A stretch of DNA of 64,000 bases from Dyella sedimenti. Its GTDB lineage: Bacteria; Pseudomonadota; Gammaproteobacteria; Xanthomonadales; Rhodanobacteraceae. The stretch lies in NCBI RefSeq assembly GCF_022760995.1, contig NZ_JAKWJO010000003.1, positions 1 to 64,000 on the forward strand, given 5' to 3'. The position numbers were made by a program, and so were the translations under genes. Positions within the stretch are counted from its first letter, which is position 1, and every line of letters starts with the position of its first letter. Of this stretch, positions 44,431-53,231 are shown in pieces. The notes below the pieces were generated by a model, which was not told the origin of the DNA, searched no databases, and was given only the letters and a program-made list of their open reading frames with translations.

Positions 44431-44458
44431 CGCCCGCGTTGTGCGGGCGTTTCTCTTC
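44431..44458 (+). terminator. Terminator after immunity gene 2
   Basis: CGCCCGC (44431-44437) pairs with GCGGGCG (44443-44449) across GTTGT, followed by TTTCTCTTC. It matches the terminator at 40856 in stem and tail. Confidence 0.85.
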
Positions 44459-44470
44459 AACAAAACGGGG

Positions 44471-44851
44471 TGTCCTGTCCGCTTTCCGAATAGTACTTCC
44501 GTCTCTTCAGCGAGCCCTTTTTCTGAAGCGACCGCCGTTCGAAATGGCCGGCAAGCGCGGTTTTGGCTCGCCGAATGTGCGTCCTCCTTGGGATGTTTGC
44601 GCTAAAACCGTCTTGCTTTGATAGCACGAACGGCTTGGAACCTTCCGTATCCCGGACAGGCCCAGATTCGGCATGGCGTGGCGTCAGCGCTGCAGGTATT
44701 CACCCTGCAGCAGTCCATGCCACCCCTCGAACCAAAGCCGTCGCCGCGGCGGCCGGCGGATGTCGACGCCAGCCCAGGCCTCCCCCGGCGTGAGGTCGCC
44801 CAGGTGCTGATGAGGGCGTACGTGGTTGTACCAAGTGCGGAAGATCGCCAG
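44471..44851. repeat. 381-bp direct repeat, copy 1 (IS end)
   Basis: This block starts TGTCCTGTCCGC and is repeated at once from 44852 with about 95 percent identity by eye. On the minus strand it holds the last 54 or so codons of a DDE transposase (TWYNHVRPHQHLGDLTPGE to EYLQR), stop at 44684. Confidence 0.8.
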
Positions 44852-45231
44852 TGTCCTGTCCGCTGTCCGAATAGCTCTTCCGTCTCTTCAGCGAGCCCTT
44901 TTTCTGAAGCGACCGCCGTTCGAAATGGTCGGCAAGCTCAGTTTCGGCTCGCCGAATGTGCGTCCTCCTTGGGATGTTTGCGCTAAAACCGTCTTGCTTT
45001 GACAATACGAACGGCTTGGAACCTTCCGTGCTCCGGACAGACCTGGATTCATCGTGGCGTGGCGTCAGCGCTGTAGATATTCGCCCTGCAGCAGCCCATG
45101 CCACCCCTCGAACCAAAGCCGTCGCCGCGGCGGCCGGCGGATGTCGACGCCAGCCCAGGCCTCCCCCGGCGTGAGGTCGCCCAGGTGCTGATGAGGACGT
45201 ACGTGGTTGTACCAGGCGCGGAAGACCACCA
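44852..45231. repeat. 381-bp direct repeat, copy 2 (IS end)
   Basis: Second copy, offset 381. It runs into the remaining transposase sequence at its right. The TGTCCTGTCCGC start of each copy is a candidate terminal sequence of the insertion element. Confidence 0.8.
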
Positions 45232-45487
45232 ATGATGTTTGCAGCGTATCGGCATCGGCTACCGCCCAACGGTCCAGCTTGCCCTTGAGCATGCCGAAGA
45301 AGCGTTCGATGCGACCGTTTTGCCAGGGCAGTGCGGCTCGATGGTCTGATGCCGGATGCTCAACCGCTTCAGGGCGGCGTTGAACGCATGGCTGCGAAAC
45401 ACCGCTTCGTTGTCGGTACGGATCGCCTTGGGCTTCCCGTAGCTGGCGATGGCATCGAGTAGCGCCCGTACGATGGTGGTGGCCCGC
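45065..45487 (-). pseudogene. IS3-family-like DDE transposase, truncated and frameshifted
   Basis: Read from 45487 leftward, the frame starts inside the integrase core (ATTIVRALLDAIASYGKPKA, then TDNEAVF with a catalytic Asp). It shifts frame near 45335, where one C is missing before the TGGCAAAACGG that should encode PWQNGRIERFFG. It then continues as MLKGKLDRW to the conserved NHVRPHQHLGDLTPGE end, stop at 45065. The N-terminal part with the helix-turn-helix and the first Asp is absent. The element is dead. Its left end is duplicated in tandem and its right end abuts a fragment of RHS sequence. Confidence 0.75.
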
Positions 45488-45492
45488 TTGTC

Positions 45493-45549
45493 ACCTTCAC
45501 CCATCCCTCCGGTCGCCCACTGAGCTATAGCTTCAGTGGCATCGGCAGT
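45493..45549 (+). pseudogene. 57-bp relic of an RHS Ig-like domain
   Basis: The bases align without gaps to 36992-37048 of the giant RHS gene (seventh Ig-like domain, NPSGRALSYSFSGIGSG) with about seven or eight differences. In the same frame it still reads HPSGRP, then LSYSFSGIGSG. It lies directly beside the truncated transposase, so an RHS gene or cassette once extended here. Confidence 0.75.
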
Positions 45550-45586
45550 GGCCGCCAGGCAGGAAAACACCGGCGTGGAGTTGGCC

Positions 45587-45979
45587 TCAGGGCTTCAAGC
45601 TCCGGATCATCGCCATGAACTGCGCGCGAAATCGTTCATCGATATCCATTGCCTGGCTGATCGATGTGACCATCGGATGGAAATTGGCGCTTTGCCTGAA
45701 GTCGTCGCCAAATTCCCAGAGGATGACTTCGCGTAGCGCGGGCTCCCTGATGCGATTTATCGCCTCGTCGTCATCTGGATCGACAGGGGCGAGCAACGTG
45801 CGAAGGCGTTGCCTCAGTTCCGTGGCGCCGCCGGTGCGCGATGGACCGGTGGGCTCGTTTTTTGCCGGATCGATGCTGGCGGCGGCGCTCGACGGATCTC
45901 TCTTCCTGGCCTTGTCCAGGGCCATGGCGCGCATCGCCTCCAGCAGGGAAGCGCCGGGGTTGATGCGATCAGTAGGCAT
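45587..45979 (-). CDS. Hypothetical cytoplasmic protein, 130 aa
   Basis: The product starts MPTDRINPGASLLEAMRAMA and has a polar alanine/lysine-rich N-terminus. A helical C-terminal domain follows: ATELRQRLRTLL, DDDEAINRIREPALREVILW, EFGDDFRQSANF and a closing FMAMIRSLKP. There is no signal peptide or membrane segment. The pattern recalls unnamed conserved proteins of Xanthomonadales and Burkholderiales, but I cannot name a family or function. It sits between the toxin-island debris and the flagellar operon, on the opposite strand to both, and its base composition is like that of the chromosome. Confidence 0.6.
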   Translation of the reverse strand: MPTDRINPGASLLEAMRAMALDKARKRDPSSAAASIDPAKNEPTGPSRTGGATELRQRLRTLLAPVDPDDDEAINRIREPALREVILWEFGDDFRQSANFHPMVTSISQAMDIDERFRAQFMAMIRSLKP

Positions 45980-46455
45980 GCGCTGGATTCTTCCTGTCGA
46001 TAAGGCTTGCGAAGTCTAGCTGCTGGTGCGGCCCGTCGTTAGCACATGCACGGTTGGCCTCGCCGGCCAGATCGGCAGGGTGCCCTGGACTTCATGGTGG
46101 CTACAAGGGCCGGCCTGGTTCGCCAAATGCTTTGCCATCGGCGCAAGAACATGCGTTCAATGCGGGCATCATGCTGATTATCATCGAGTCGACCTGCGCA
46201 AATAAGTACGTCGTCGTTAGCTTGTTGACAGCTTTGCCGAACGGCACATAGTCTCCGGACCACAGCTCAGGTTGACTTTTGATCTGCTGAAGAGCGCGGG
46301 GGCGCTCTTTCGAAGGGCTGGGTATTAGGGGGCGTACGGGTATACACCGTGCGTAAATGGACTTACGTGTTCAAAGTCATCTTGATGGCGAGAAGACACG
46401 GCTTCTCGCGCGAAATGCTTGTCCGCTCAGGGCGTAAGAAGTTTAGGGGAGCCGC
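45980..46455. other. Leader region of the flagellar operon; two hairpins, no gene
   Basis: No gene is supported. A perfect 8-bp hairpin lies at 46290-46309 (AAGAGCGC/GCGCTCTT, loop GGGG, then T) and a second at 46388-46409 (GCGAGAAG/CTTCTCGC). The first could end transcripts from the left. The second lies in the probable leader 47 bases before the TPR gene. I found no convincing sigma-54 (GG-N10-GC) or sigma-28 promoter. Confidence 0.4.
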
Positions 46456-47607
46456 ATGAATCGCGTCCCCGGACTCGAGATGCTTGCGGACAGCGACCCG
46501 TCCAACCCGGACGCGCTTTGCGAGTTGCTGGATGCCTTGTTGTTGCAAGGCGAGGTCGAGCGTGCCAGGCAGCGATTGATCCAGGCACCGAAAGAAGTGC
46601 GGGCCTTGCCCGGCATGCGTTTCCGCGAAGCGCGCTGCGCGCTCATGGCGGGTGATTACGCGCAAGTCGTCGATTTGCTGATGCCCATCCGGCAGGCGGC
46701 ACAGCCTGTCCCGGCAGGGCTGTGCCACGATCTGGCGTGGGCGCAATTCCTGCTCGGCGACCCGGAAGGGGCGCTGCATTCGTTGTCGTTTGCCCAGGCC
46801 ACCGGGACCGATGCGATCGCCATCCATTTGCTGAAAGCCCGCATCTGGTACCAGCAGCAGCGCCTGGTGGAGGCATTGGCGTTGCTGGATGAAACGCCTG
46901 GGGAGGATCGGGAAGCGGAGCGTCGTGGCTTGCGCGCACTGCTGTTGCTCGACCATGGGCAGGCGGCAGAGGCCTCACGGGAGGCAGAGCAGGCACTGGC
47001 ATTGGACCCCACCCAATATGAAGCCTGCCTGGTGAACGGCACGCTTGCCTTGTGGGCACGCCAGACGGATGTCGCTATCTCGCAGTTCCAGCCGTTGGTC
47101 GCCAGGCAGCCCACGGCGGGACGTGCCTTGCTGGGGCTGGGCGAGGGCTTGATGCTGCGGGGGGATATTCCTGCCGCGCTTGGCGTGCTCGAACGAGCGG
47201 CCTCCCATATGTCCGGGCACATCGGTACCTGGCACGCGCTGGCATGGTGCCAGTTGTTGCTGGGCAACCTCGATGGCGCCCAAGCCAGTTTCGATCGGGC
47301 CTTCGCCCTGGACCGCGCGTTTGGCGAGACGCACGGCGGTCGCGCCCTGGTCCATGCCTTGCGCGGCGAGAAAGCATTGGCCGGCGAGGCGATCAAGCGC
47401 GCCTTGCGCCTGGATCCCCAAGGCCGATCGGCGCGTTATGCCCAGAGCGTGCTGTTGCTGGACGAGGGCAGGGAGTCGGAGGCACAGCAGATCGTCGATG
47501 CCCTGGCGTCCGAACCGCTGCAGGGCCAGGTGCCGATTCCCGCCGGCTTCGTGCACACGCTGCGCGAGCTGCTGCGTCCAAGGGCGGGGAACATGCGTGG
47601 ACACTGA
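46456..47607 (+). CDS. TPR protein at the head of the flagellar operon
   Basis: The 383-residue cytoplasmic product is built from about ten tetratricopeptide-like helical pairs, for example PTQYEACLVNGTLALWARQT and GHIGTWHALAWCQLLLGNLD. No signal peptide is present. GGGGAG at 46446-46451 is the ribosome binding site. It overlaps fliQ by 11 bases, so it belongs to the operon. TPR proteins act as chaperones or assembly factors in some type III systems (for example SctY or SctG types), which is a reasonable but unproven role here. It has no counterpart in the standard flagellar gene set. Confidence 0.75.
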   Translation: MNRVPGLEMLADSDPSNPDALCELLDALLLQGEVERARQRLIQAPKEVRALPGMRFREARCALMAGDYAQVVDLLMPIRQAAQPVPAGLCHDLAWAQFLLGDPEGALHSLSFAQATGTDAIAIHLLKARIWYQQQRLVEALALLDETPGEDREAERRGLRALLLLDHGQAAEASREAEQALALDPTQYEACLVNGTLALWARQTDVAISQFQPLVARQPTAGRALLGLGEGLMLRGDIPAALGVLERAASHMSGHIGTWHALAWCQLLLGNLDGAQASFDRAFALDRAFGETHGGRALVHALRGEKALAGEAIKRALRLDPQGRSARYAQSVLLLDEGRESEAQQIVDALASEPLQGQVPIPAGFVHTLRELLRPRAGNMRGH

Positions 47608-47860
47608 TACCGCCATGCACCTGTTGTCTCTGACGCTGCTGACGGCATCGAAGGTCAGTGCGCCGATCCTGCTGGCCACGCTTGTGGTGGGCGTGGTGAT
47701 TTCCATCGTGCAGGTCGTGACGCAGATCCAGGAGATGACGCTCACCTTCATTCCCAAGCTGGCGATTGTCGTGGTGATGGTGGTGGCCACCGGCGCCTGG
47801 ATGATGGCCGTCATCGTCGAGTTCACGCGCCATCTCTTCGGCCTCATCGTGGGGATGTGA
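47597..47860 (+). CDS. fliQ: Flagellar export apparatus protein FliQ
   Basis: The start is a GTG at 47597 (MDTDTAMHLLSLTLLTAS), giving 87 residues, the usual length. Two membrane helices separated by an EMTLTFIPK segment are the FliQ/SctS hallmark (QIQEMTLTFIPKL). It forms part of the export gate with FliP and FliR in the inner membrane. It starts inside the TPR gene and overlaps fliR by four bases (GTGA). fliP, which normally precedes fliQ, is not in the window. Confidence 0.88.
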   Translation: MDTDTAMHLLSLTLLTASKVSAPILLATLVVGVVISIVQVVTQIQEMTLTFIPKLAIVVVMVVATGAWMMAVIVEFTRHLFGLIVGM

Positions 47861-48633
47861 CGGCTGTGGGCGCTTGGGATAACGACATCGGCACGTTCCT
47901 GTTGGCCATGGCGCGTTTCGCTCCCTTGCTGATGGTGCCGGCTTTCGGCTTCATGGCATGGGTGCCGGGCATGGTCAGGGTCGTGGTGCTCCTTGTGCTG
48001 AGTATGACCGTGGCAGGCGTGGCGGGCGCATCCTCGGCTCCATCGGACATGATGGATTCACCGCTGCTTTTCGGCCTTGCCCTGGGCGGAGAAAGCCTGG
48101 TCGGGCTGACGTTCGCATTGGCGGTGGTGCTTCCCGCCGCGGCGCTGGGATTCGCTTCGCGCATGGTCGACATACAGTCGGGATTGGCGGCGGCCAGCCT
48201 GCTGAATCCATCGACGCATACCTCGGAGTCGTTGTTCGGCACCTTGGTCCAGTGGGGTGGAACGATCACGTTCTTTGTCTTGGGGTTGCACTTGGTGCTG
48301 CTGCGCGGCGTCGTATCGTCGGTCGAACTGGTGCCTCTTGGCAGTGGTAGGTGGTTGCTGTCCCCGGCGGCATTCATGGGGCTGCTTTCCAGCCAGTTCC
48401 TGCTGGGCATCATGGTAGTGCTGCCGGTCATTCTCGGGCTGTTCGCCATCGACCTGGGCACCGCTTATGCCAGCCGGTCGATGCCACAGGCGAATATCTA
48501 TTTCGTCGCATTGCCGCTGAAACTGCTGGCGGGCTTTGCCTTGCTGGCCAGCACGCTGAAGTTCGCGCCGGCATTGATCGGCCGTCTGTTCCACGGCGCC
48601 TTCTCGGCCTTGTCCATGCCAGGGAACTATTGA
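47857..48633 (+). CDS. fliR: Flagellar export gate protein FliR
   Basis: The product has 258 residues from a GTG start. Five to six hydrophobic helices include FLLAMARFAPLLMVPAFGF near the start and a central GFASRMVDIQSGLAAASLLN, which corresponds to the conserved (G)xxidxqxGfxxaxxxdP region of FliR/SctT. It is an inner-membrane export gate component. Overlaps with fliQ and a 1-bp gap to flhB indicate coupled translation. Confidence 0.9.
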   Translation: MTAVGAWDNDIGTFLLAMARFAPLLMVPAFGFMAWVPGMVRVVVLLVLSMTVAGVAGASSAPSDMMDSPLLFGLALGGESLVGLTFALAVVLPAAALGFASRMVDIQSGLAAASLLNPSTHTSESLFGTLVQWGGTITFFVLGLHLVLLRGVVSSVELVPLGSGRWLLSPAAFMGLLSSQFLLGIMVVLPVILGLFAIDLGTAYASRSMPQANIYFVALPLKLLAGFALLASTLKFAPALIGRLFHGAFSALSMPGNY

Positions 48634-48634
48634 C

Positions 48635-49708
48635 GTGGCCGAAAGCGAGCAGAGCAAGACTGAACAGCCGACGCCCTTCCGGCTGCAGGAAGCGAGAAGA
48701 AAGGGACAAGTGCCCCGCAGCGCCGAGCTGAGCGGGCTACTGGTGATGATGGTGTTCAGCGTGGCGTTGTGCGCCACGGGGTACGCCACAGCCCACGCCT
48801 GGGAACATTCCTTCCAGCGCCTGATTCTCATGGCCGGCAATGCGCCGTCGCCGACCGTCAGCCTGGCGCGCTGGATCGACGCCACTTTCCAGCCCGTATG
48901 GCAGGCGTTGGTGCCCCTGATCATCGCCTTGCTGGTGGCCGCCGTGGTGGCCAACCTGGTGCAGACCGGGCCCGTCTTCAGCACGGATCCGCTCAGGCCG
49001 GATTTCTCGCGCCTGAATCCCGCCCAGGGATTCAAGCGCATCTTTTCGATGCGGCTGCTGTGGGATCTCTTCAAGCTGGTGTTCAAGGTGACGTTGCTGG
49101 GAGCGCTGGCCTGGTGGCTGGCTGGCTCGCTGCAGCGGCAGGTGCTGGCGACGGTGAGCGCGGCTCCCACGGAGGCCGGGAGCCTGTTGCGGGCCGTGTA
49201 CGTCCACGTCACCGCCTGGGTCATCGGCGTGCTTGCCTTCGTGGCGCTTCTGGACTGGCTGTTCAGCCGCCGCGAGTACCTGCGCAAGCTGCGCATGAGC
49301 CGTAACGACATCAGGGACGAGGTAAAGCGGCGGGAGGGCGACCCCGACATCCGCCAGAAGCGCAGGCGCCTGATGGCCGAACTGCTCAAGCAGTCCCGTT
49401 CGATACGCCGTGTGCCGGAGGCGGACGTGGTGCTCACCAATCCCACCCATCTGGCCGTGGCGTTGCAGTATCGGCCGCGCACCATGCGCTCGCCCATCGT
49501 GGTGGCCAAGGGCACCGATGCGGTCGCGGCGAGGATGCGCAGCAAGGCGGTCATCTCCGGGGTGCCCTGCCTGCGCTCGCCGGCCCTGGCGCGCGCGTTG
49601 TTCCGGGAATGCGGCGTGGATCGCACGGTTCCCGACCACCTCTATGCCCAGCTTGCGCCGGTCTATCGCTGGCTCATGGGGCGTCCCGGCAACAGGATCT
49701 TCTCGTGA
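48635..49708 (+). CDS. flhB: Flagellar export switch protein FlhB
   Basis: GTG start; 357 residues. The N-terminus SEQSKTEQPTPFRLQEARRKGQV is the usual FlhB opening with the EKTEqPTpkrl-like motif. Four membrane helices follow to about residue 210, then the cytoplasmic domain with TNPTHLAVAL; Asn269-Pro270 is the autocleavage site that switches substrate class. An intact NPTH site suggests a system able to switch from hook to later exports. It overlaps flhA by four bases. Confidence 0.92.
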   Translation: MAESEQSKTEQPTPFRLQEARRKGQVPRSAELSGLLVMMVFSVALCATGYATAHAWEHSFQRLILMAGNAPSPTVSLARWIDATFQPVWQALVPLIIALLVAAVVANLVQTGPVFSTDPLRPDFSRLNPAQGFKRIFSMRLLWDLFKLVFKVTLLGALAWWLAGSLQRQVLATVSAAPTEAGSLLRAVYVHVTAWVIGVLAFVALLDWLFSRREYLRKLRMSRNDIRDEVKRREGDPDIRQKRRRLMAELLKQSRSIRRVPEADVVLTNPTHLAVALQYRPRTMRSPIVVAKGTDAVAARMRSKAVISGVPCLRSPALARALFRECGVDRTVPDHLYAQLAPVYRWLMGRPGNRIFS

Positions 49709-51765
49709 ACGCGCTATTCCGGCAGCTGTGGAGCGGCAAGCGGGACATGGCCCTCGTGCTCGGCATGGTCGGCATTCTCGTCATCCTGTTCACGCCGATT
49801 CCACCGGGCCTCCTGGACTTCCTGCTAGTCCTGAACTTCACGTCGGCATTGCTGGTGCTGCTGATCACGTTCTTTACCGATACGCCGCTGAGCTTCTCGA
49901 CGTTCCCGTCGCTACTGCTCATCACGACGCTTTTCCGGCTCGCGCTGAACATCTCCGCGACACGGCTGATCCTCGACAAGGGCAATGCGGGCAGGGTCAT
50001 CAGCGCCATCGGTTCCTATGTGGTGGGAGGCAACTACGTGATCGGCCTGGTCGTGTTCCTGATCCTGGTCGTCGTGCAGTACGTGGTGGTGACCAGCGGC
50101 GCCCAGCGCGTGGCCGAAGTGGCCGCGCGCTTTACGCTGGACAGCATGCCTGGCAAGCAGATGAGCATCGACGCCGACATGAACATGGGGCTCATCGACC
50201 AGCACGAGGCAAAGCGCCGCCGCGGGATGGTGGAGCGGGAAGCCAGCTTCTATGGCGCGATGGACGGCGCCACCAAGTTCGTGAAAGGCGACGCCATCGC
50301 CGGCATCATGATCATCCTGATCGACATCATCGGCGGGCTTGCGGTCGGCATGGTGCAACGCGGCCTGCCGTGGTCCGAGGCGGCGCACCAGTACACGCTG
50401 CTGACCGTCGGCGACGGCATCGTCACCCAGATCCCTTCCCTGGTGATCGCGGTGGCCACGGGCATCATCATCACGCGTGCGGCGTCGGATGCACAGCTTG
50501 GCACCGAGGTGACGCGCCAGGTGTTGTCCAATTCGCGCACCCTGCTCATCGTGGCGCTGACGCTGATGGTGGTGCTGATGCTTCCCGGGTTGCCGGCATG
50601 GCCCGTACTGCTGGTGCTCGCCGGCGTGGCCGTCATGATCTTCTTCTCGACTCGCGGCGGCCAGGCTGAGCAGATGGCGCAAGCCGCCGCCGACGAGCCG
50701 GTATCGGCCACTAGCCGCACCGAAGATGACATCTACAGGCTTATCGCGATCGAGCCGATCGAGATCCACCTGGGCACAGCCATTGTCGCGACATACAGGG
50801 CCAGGAACCTCGACCTTGGAGAACGCATTGCGACCTATCGCAAGCAGTACGCGATGGAGGCGGGCTTCATCCTGCCTAAGGTGAAGCTCGTGCAGGAGGC
50901 GCCACTACCCGAGCGGGCCTACGAGATCTTCGTACAGGGCTCGCGCGTGGGGAAGGGAGAGCTTTACTTCGATGCGCTGCTTGCCATCGATCCCGGTGGC
51001 AAGCGGCCACGCCTGGAAGGCAGGGAAACCAAGGACCCGGCGTATGGATTGCCGGCATTGTGGATCGCCCCGGAAAAGCGCCAGGCGGCGCGGGGGGCGG
51101 GCTATACGCTGGTCGACCCGGAGACGGTGCTGATCACCCATCTGGGCGAAGTGGTCAAGCGGCATGCGCCGGAGTTGCTGACCCGGGCGGAGACCGAACG
51201 GCTCGTGGCCCGCGTGCGGGAACAGCAGGCATCGCTGGTCGATGAACTGGTTCCCGGCGTCATGTCCTATACCGACGTGCAGAAAGTGCTGCAGCAATTG
51301 CTGCGGGAGCAGGTCAGCATCCGGAATATCGAGGCGATCCTCGAGGTGCTGGTCGACGCTGGAAAGACGTTCAAGCAGACCGAGGAACTGGTCGAGCGCG
51401 TGCGCGAGCGGCTGGGTCCGGTGATTTGCCAACGCATCAGCAACGCCCAGGGCGAATTGCACGTGCTGACGCTGGCCACGGACCTGGAACGCAACATCCT
51501 GGCGGCGGTCCGGCAGAAGGAGGGTGGAGGGCTGCTGCTCAGCGATCCAAGCCAGTTGGAAGCTTTCCTGGGCGGCCTGGCGAAGCAATCCGAGGCGATG
51601 ATGGTGCGCAACCATCTACCCGTACTGCTTTGCCCGAGCGTCTTGAGGCGCCATCTCCGCGCGCTCATCCAGCGCAGTCTTCCCCACGTCACCGTGCTCG
51701 GCATCAACGAGGTGCCGACGTCGGTCGCGGTGAAGGCGTTCGGCATCGTCTCGGCAACGCACTGA
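49705..51765 (+). CDS. flhA: Flagellar export protein FlhA
   Basis: The GTG at 49705 overlaps the flhB stop (GTGA) and gives 686 residues; the upstream frame is a shadow. Eight membrane helices occupy about residues 15-310, with the conserved TFFTDTPLSFSTFPSLLLI and the FHIPEP-region motif GKQMSIDADMNMGLID (about residues 148-163). The cytoplasmic nonameric-ring domain follows, ending PTSVAVKAFGIVSATH. It is the proton-driven export platform. Length is standard. Confidence 0.94.
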   Translation: MNALFRQLWSGKRDMALVLGMVGILVILFTPIPPGLLDFLLVLNFTSALLVLLITFFTDTPLSFSTFPSLLLITTLFRLALNISATRLILDKGNAGRVISAIGSYVVGGNYVIGLVVFLILVVVQYVVVTSGAQRVAEVAARFTLDSMPGKQMSIDADMNMGLIDQHEAKRRRGMVEREASFYGAMDGATKFVKGDAIAGIMIILIDIIGGLAVGMVQRGLPWSEAAHQYTLLTVGDGIVTQIPSLVIAVATGIIITRAASDAQLGTEVTRQVLSNSRTLLIVALTLMVVLMLPGLPAWPVLLVLAGVAVMIFFSTRGGQAEQMAQAAADEPVSATSRTEDDIYRLIAIEPIEIHLGTAIVATYRARNLDLGERIATYRKQYAMEAGFILPKVKLVQEAPLPERAYEIFVQGSRVGKGELYFDALLAIDPGGKRPRLEGRETKDPAYGLPALWIAPEKRQAARGAGYTLVDPETVLITHLGEVVKRHAPELLTRAETERLVARVREQQASLVDELVPGVMSYTDVQKVLQQLLREQVSIRNIEAILEVLVDAGKTFKQTEELVERVRERLGPVICQRISNAQGELHVLTLATDLERNILAAVRQKEGGGLLLSDPSQLEAFLGGLAKQSEAMMVRNHLPVLLCPSVLRRHLRALIQRSLPHVTVLGINEVPTSVAVKAFGIVSATH

Positions 51766-51773
51766 GGATCATC

Positions 51774-52451
51774 ATGAGCAACGTCATTTCGAGCATTGCC
51801 AGCTATCTGAGCCGGGACGTGGAGGCGCTGGACGTCATCGGCCAGAACGTGGCCAACATGCGCACGGCCGGATACCGCACGGAGCGGCTGAAAAGCGGCT
51901 TCAGGGGCGAAGGTCCCGGTGCGGACCGGTTCCTCAGCCTGCTGGACGGCAATATCGACAAGACCGGAGCCCCGCTCGATTTCGCCATCCAGGGGCCGGG
52001 TTTCTTCGTGGTCGAGGCGGATGGCCAGGAGCGCCTGACACGCAATGGCCAATTCCATCTCGATGCGGACAGGCAACTGGTCGATGCCATGGGCAGGCCA
52101 GTTCTCGGCGCATCGGGTCCCATCGCGCTGGACAGCGAGACGGTACGCGTCGCCGCGGATGGAACGATCACGGACGGCGACAGGCAGGTCGATACCCTGC
52201 GGATCGTAGGCGTCGCCGATGCCAATGGCCTGCGTGAACTGGGGAGCGGCCTCTATGCCTATGACGGTGCGCCGGCCGACTGGAACGGAACCCTGCACCA
52301 GGGGGCGCTGGAGCGTTCGAACGTCGACCCGGGCACCGAGATGGTCCGGTTGATGGAAGTAACGCGGCACGCCCAGTCCGTGCAGCGGGCCATCCAGGCT
52401 TACGACACCGCGATGCAGAACGGTATCTCCCACCTTGGCGACAATGCTTGA
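51774..52451 (+). CDS. flgF: Flagellar proximal rod protein FlgF
   Basis: The ATG at 51774 (MSNVISSIASYLSRDVEALD) has AGGA upstream and gives 225 residues. The N-terminal rod motif ALDVIGQNVANMRTAGYRTE and the central DFAIQGPGFFVVE are those of rod/hook proteins, and the C-terminus (SNVDPGTEMVRLMEVTRHAQ) closes the D0 domain. Position before flgG identifies it as FlgF. It forms the proximal rod in the periplasm. Confidence 0.85.
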   Translation: MSNVISSIASYLSRDVEALDVIGQNVANMRTAGYRTERLKSGFRGEGPGADRFLSLLDGNIDKTGAPLDFAIQGPGFFVVEADGQERLTRNGQFHLDADRQLVDAMGRPVLGASGPIALDSETVRVAADGTITDGDRQVDTLRIVGVADANGLRELGSGLYAYDGAPADWNGTLHQGALERSNVDPGTEMVRLMEVTRHAQSVQRAIQAYDTAMQNGISHLGDNA

Positions 52452-52461
52452 GGAACCCGAC

Positions 52462-53229
52462 ATGATCGATGCGCTGTATATCGCCACTTCCGGACTGAAG
52501 AGCCAGCAGAGCCAGATCGATACGCTGTCCAACAATATTTCCAACATGCAGACGCCCGGCTTCAAGGCCAAGCGCGTCGCTTTCGGCGATATTGCGACGA
52601 TCTCGCCGGCCCAGGTCGCGGCGGGCCTTCCACCGGAGAGCGCGGGCGCGGGCTCGGAAGTCCTCGCCACGACCGCGCTGTTTTCGCAGGGGCAGATGAC
52701 GCAGACCAACAACACCTGGGACCTTGGCATCCAGGGCAGCGGCTTCCTCGAGGTGGTCGACGGCAACGGCAACCATCTCTATACCCGGGCGGGACAACTG
52801 CACATCGACAGCGAAGGCTACCTGGCCACGGTCGATGGCAATCGTCTGGCTCAGAACATCCAGGTTCCACCCGATGCGTCGCAGGTCAAGGTCAACCAGA
52901 ACGGCCAGATCTACGCCAATGTCGGTGGCGCAACATCGCAGACCTTGCTTGGCACCATCGAGCTGAGCGTTTTTCCCTCGCCTGACGGCCTCCAGTCGGT
53001 CGGCGGCAACAATTTCGTGGCGACGCAGGCATCCGGCGACCCGAGCGTGGAAAAGGCCAATGAAAACGGCACCGGCATCATTCTCCAGGGATCGTTGGAA
53101 AGTTCCAACGTGGACATGGTGTCGGAGATGTCCTCGCTGGTCATCGCCCAGCGCGCTTACCAGTTGAATGCGCGCGTTCTGCAGGCGTCGGACCAGGTCC
53201 TCGATACGATCAACAACCTGCGCCAGTAA
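52462..53229 (+). CDS. flgG: Flagellar distal rod protein FlgG
   Basis: The start at 52462 (MIDALYIATSGLKSQQSQID) is the typical FlgG beginning; 255 residues. Visible signatures are LSNNISNMQTPGFKAKR, LGIQGSGFLEVVDGNG and SNVDMVSEMSSLVIAQRAYQ. It polymerises as the distal rod that passes through the outer-membrane rings. The presence of flgG with flgH and flgI shows that the apparatus crosses both membranes like a true flagellum rather than an injectisome. Confidence 0.9.
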   Translation: MIDALYIATSGLKSQQSQIDTLSNNISNMQTPGFKAKRVAFGDIATISPAQVAAGLPPESAGAGSEVLATTALFSQGQMTQTNNTWDLGIQGSGFLEVVDGNGNHLYTRAGQLHIDSEGYLATVDGNRLAQNIQVPPDASQVKVNQNGQIYANVGGATSQTLLGTIELSVFPSPDGLQSVGGNNFVATQASGDPSVEKANENGTGIILQGSLESSNVDMVSEMSSLVIAQRAYQLNARVLQASDQVLDTINNLRQ

Positions 53230-53231
53230 GC

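Noticed and set aside
44471..45570. Complete insertion sequence
   Set aside because: Only the C-terminal half of the transposase is present, it is frameshifted, and no second terminal repeat or target duplication was found.
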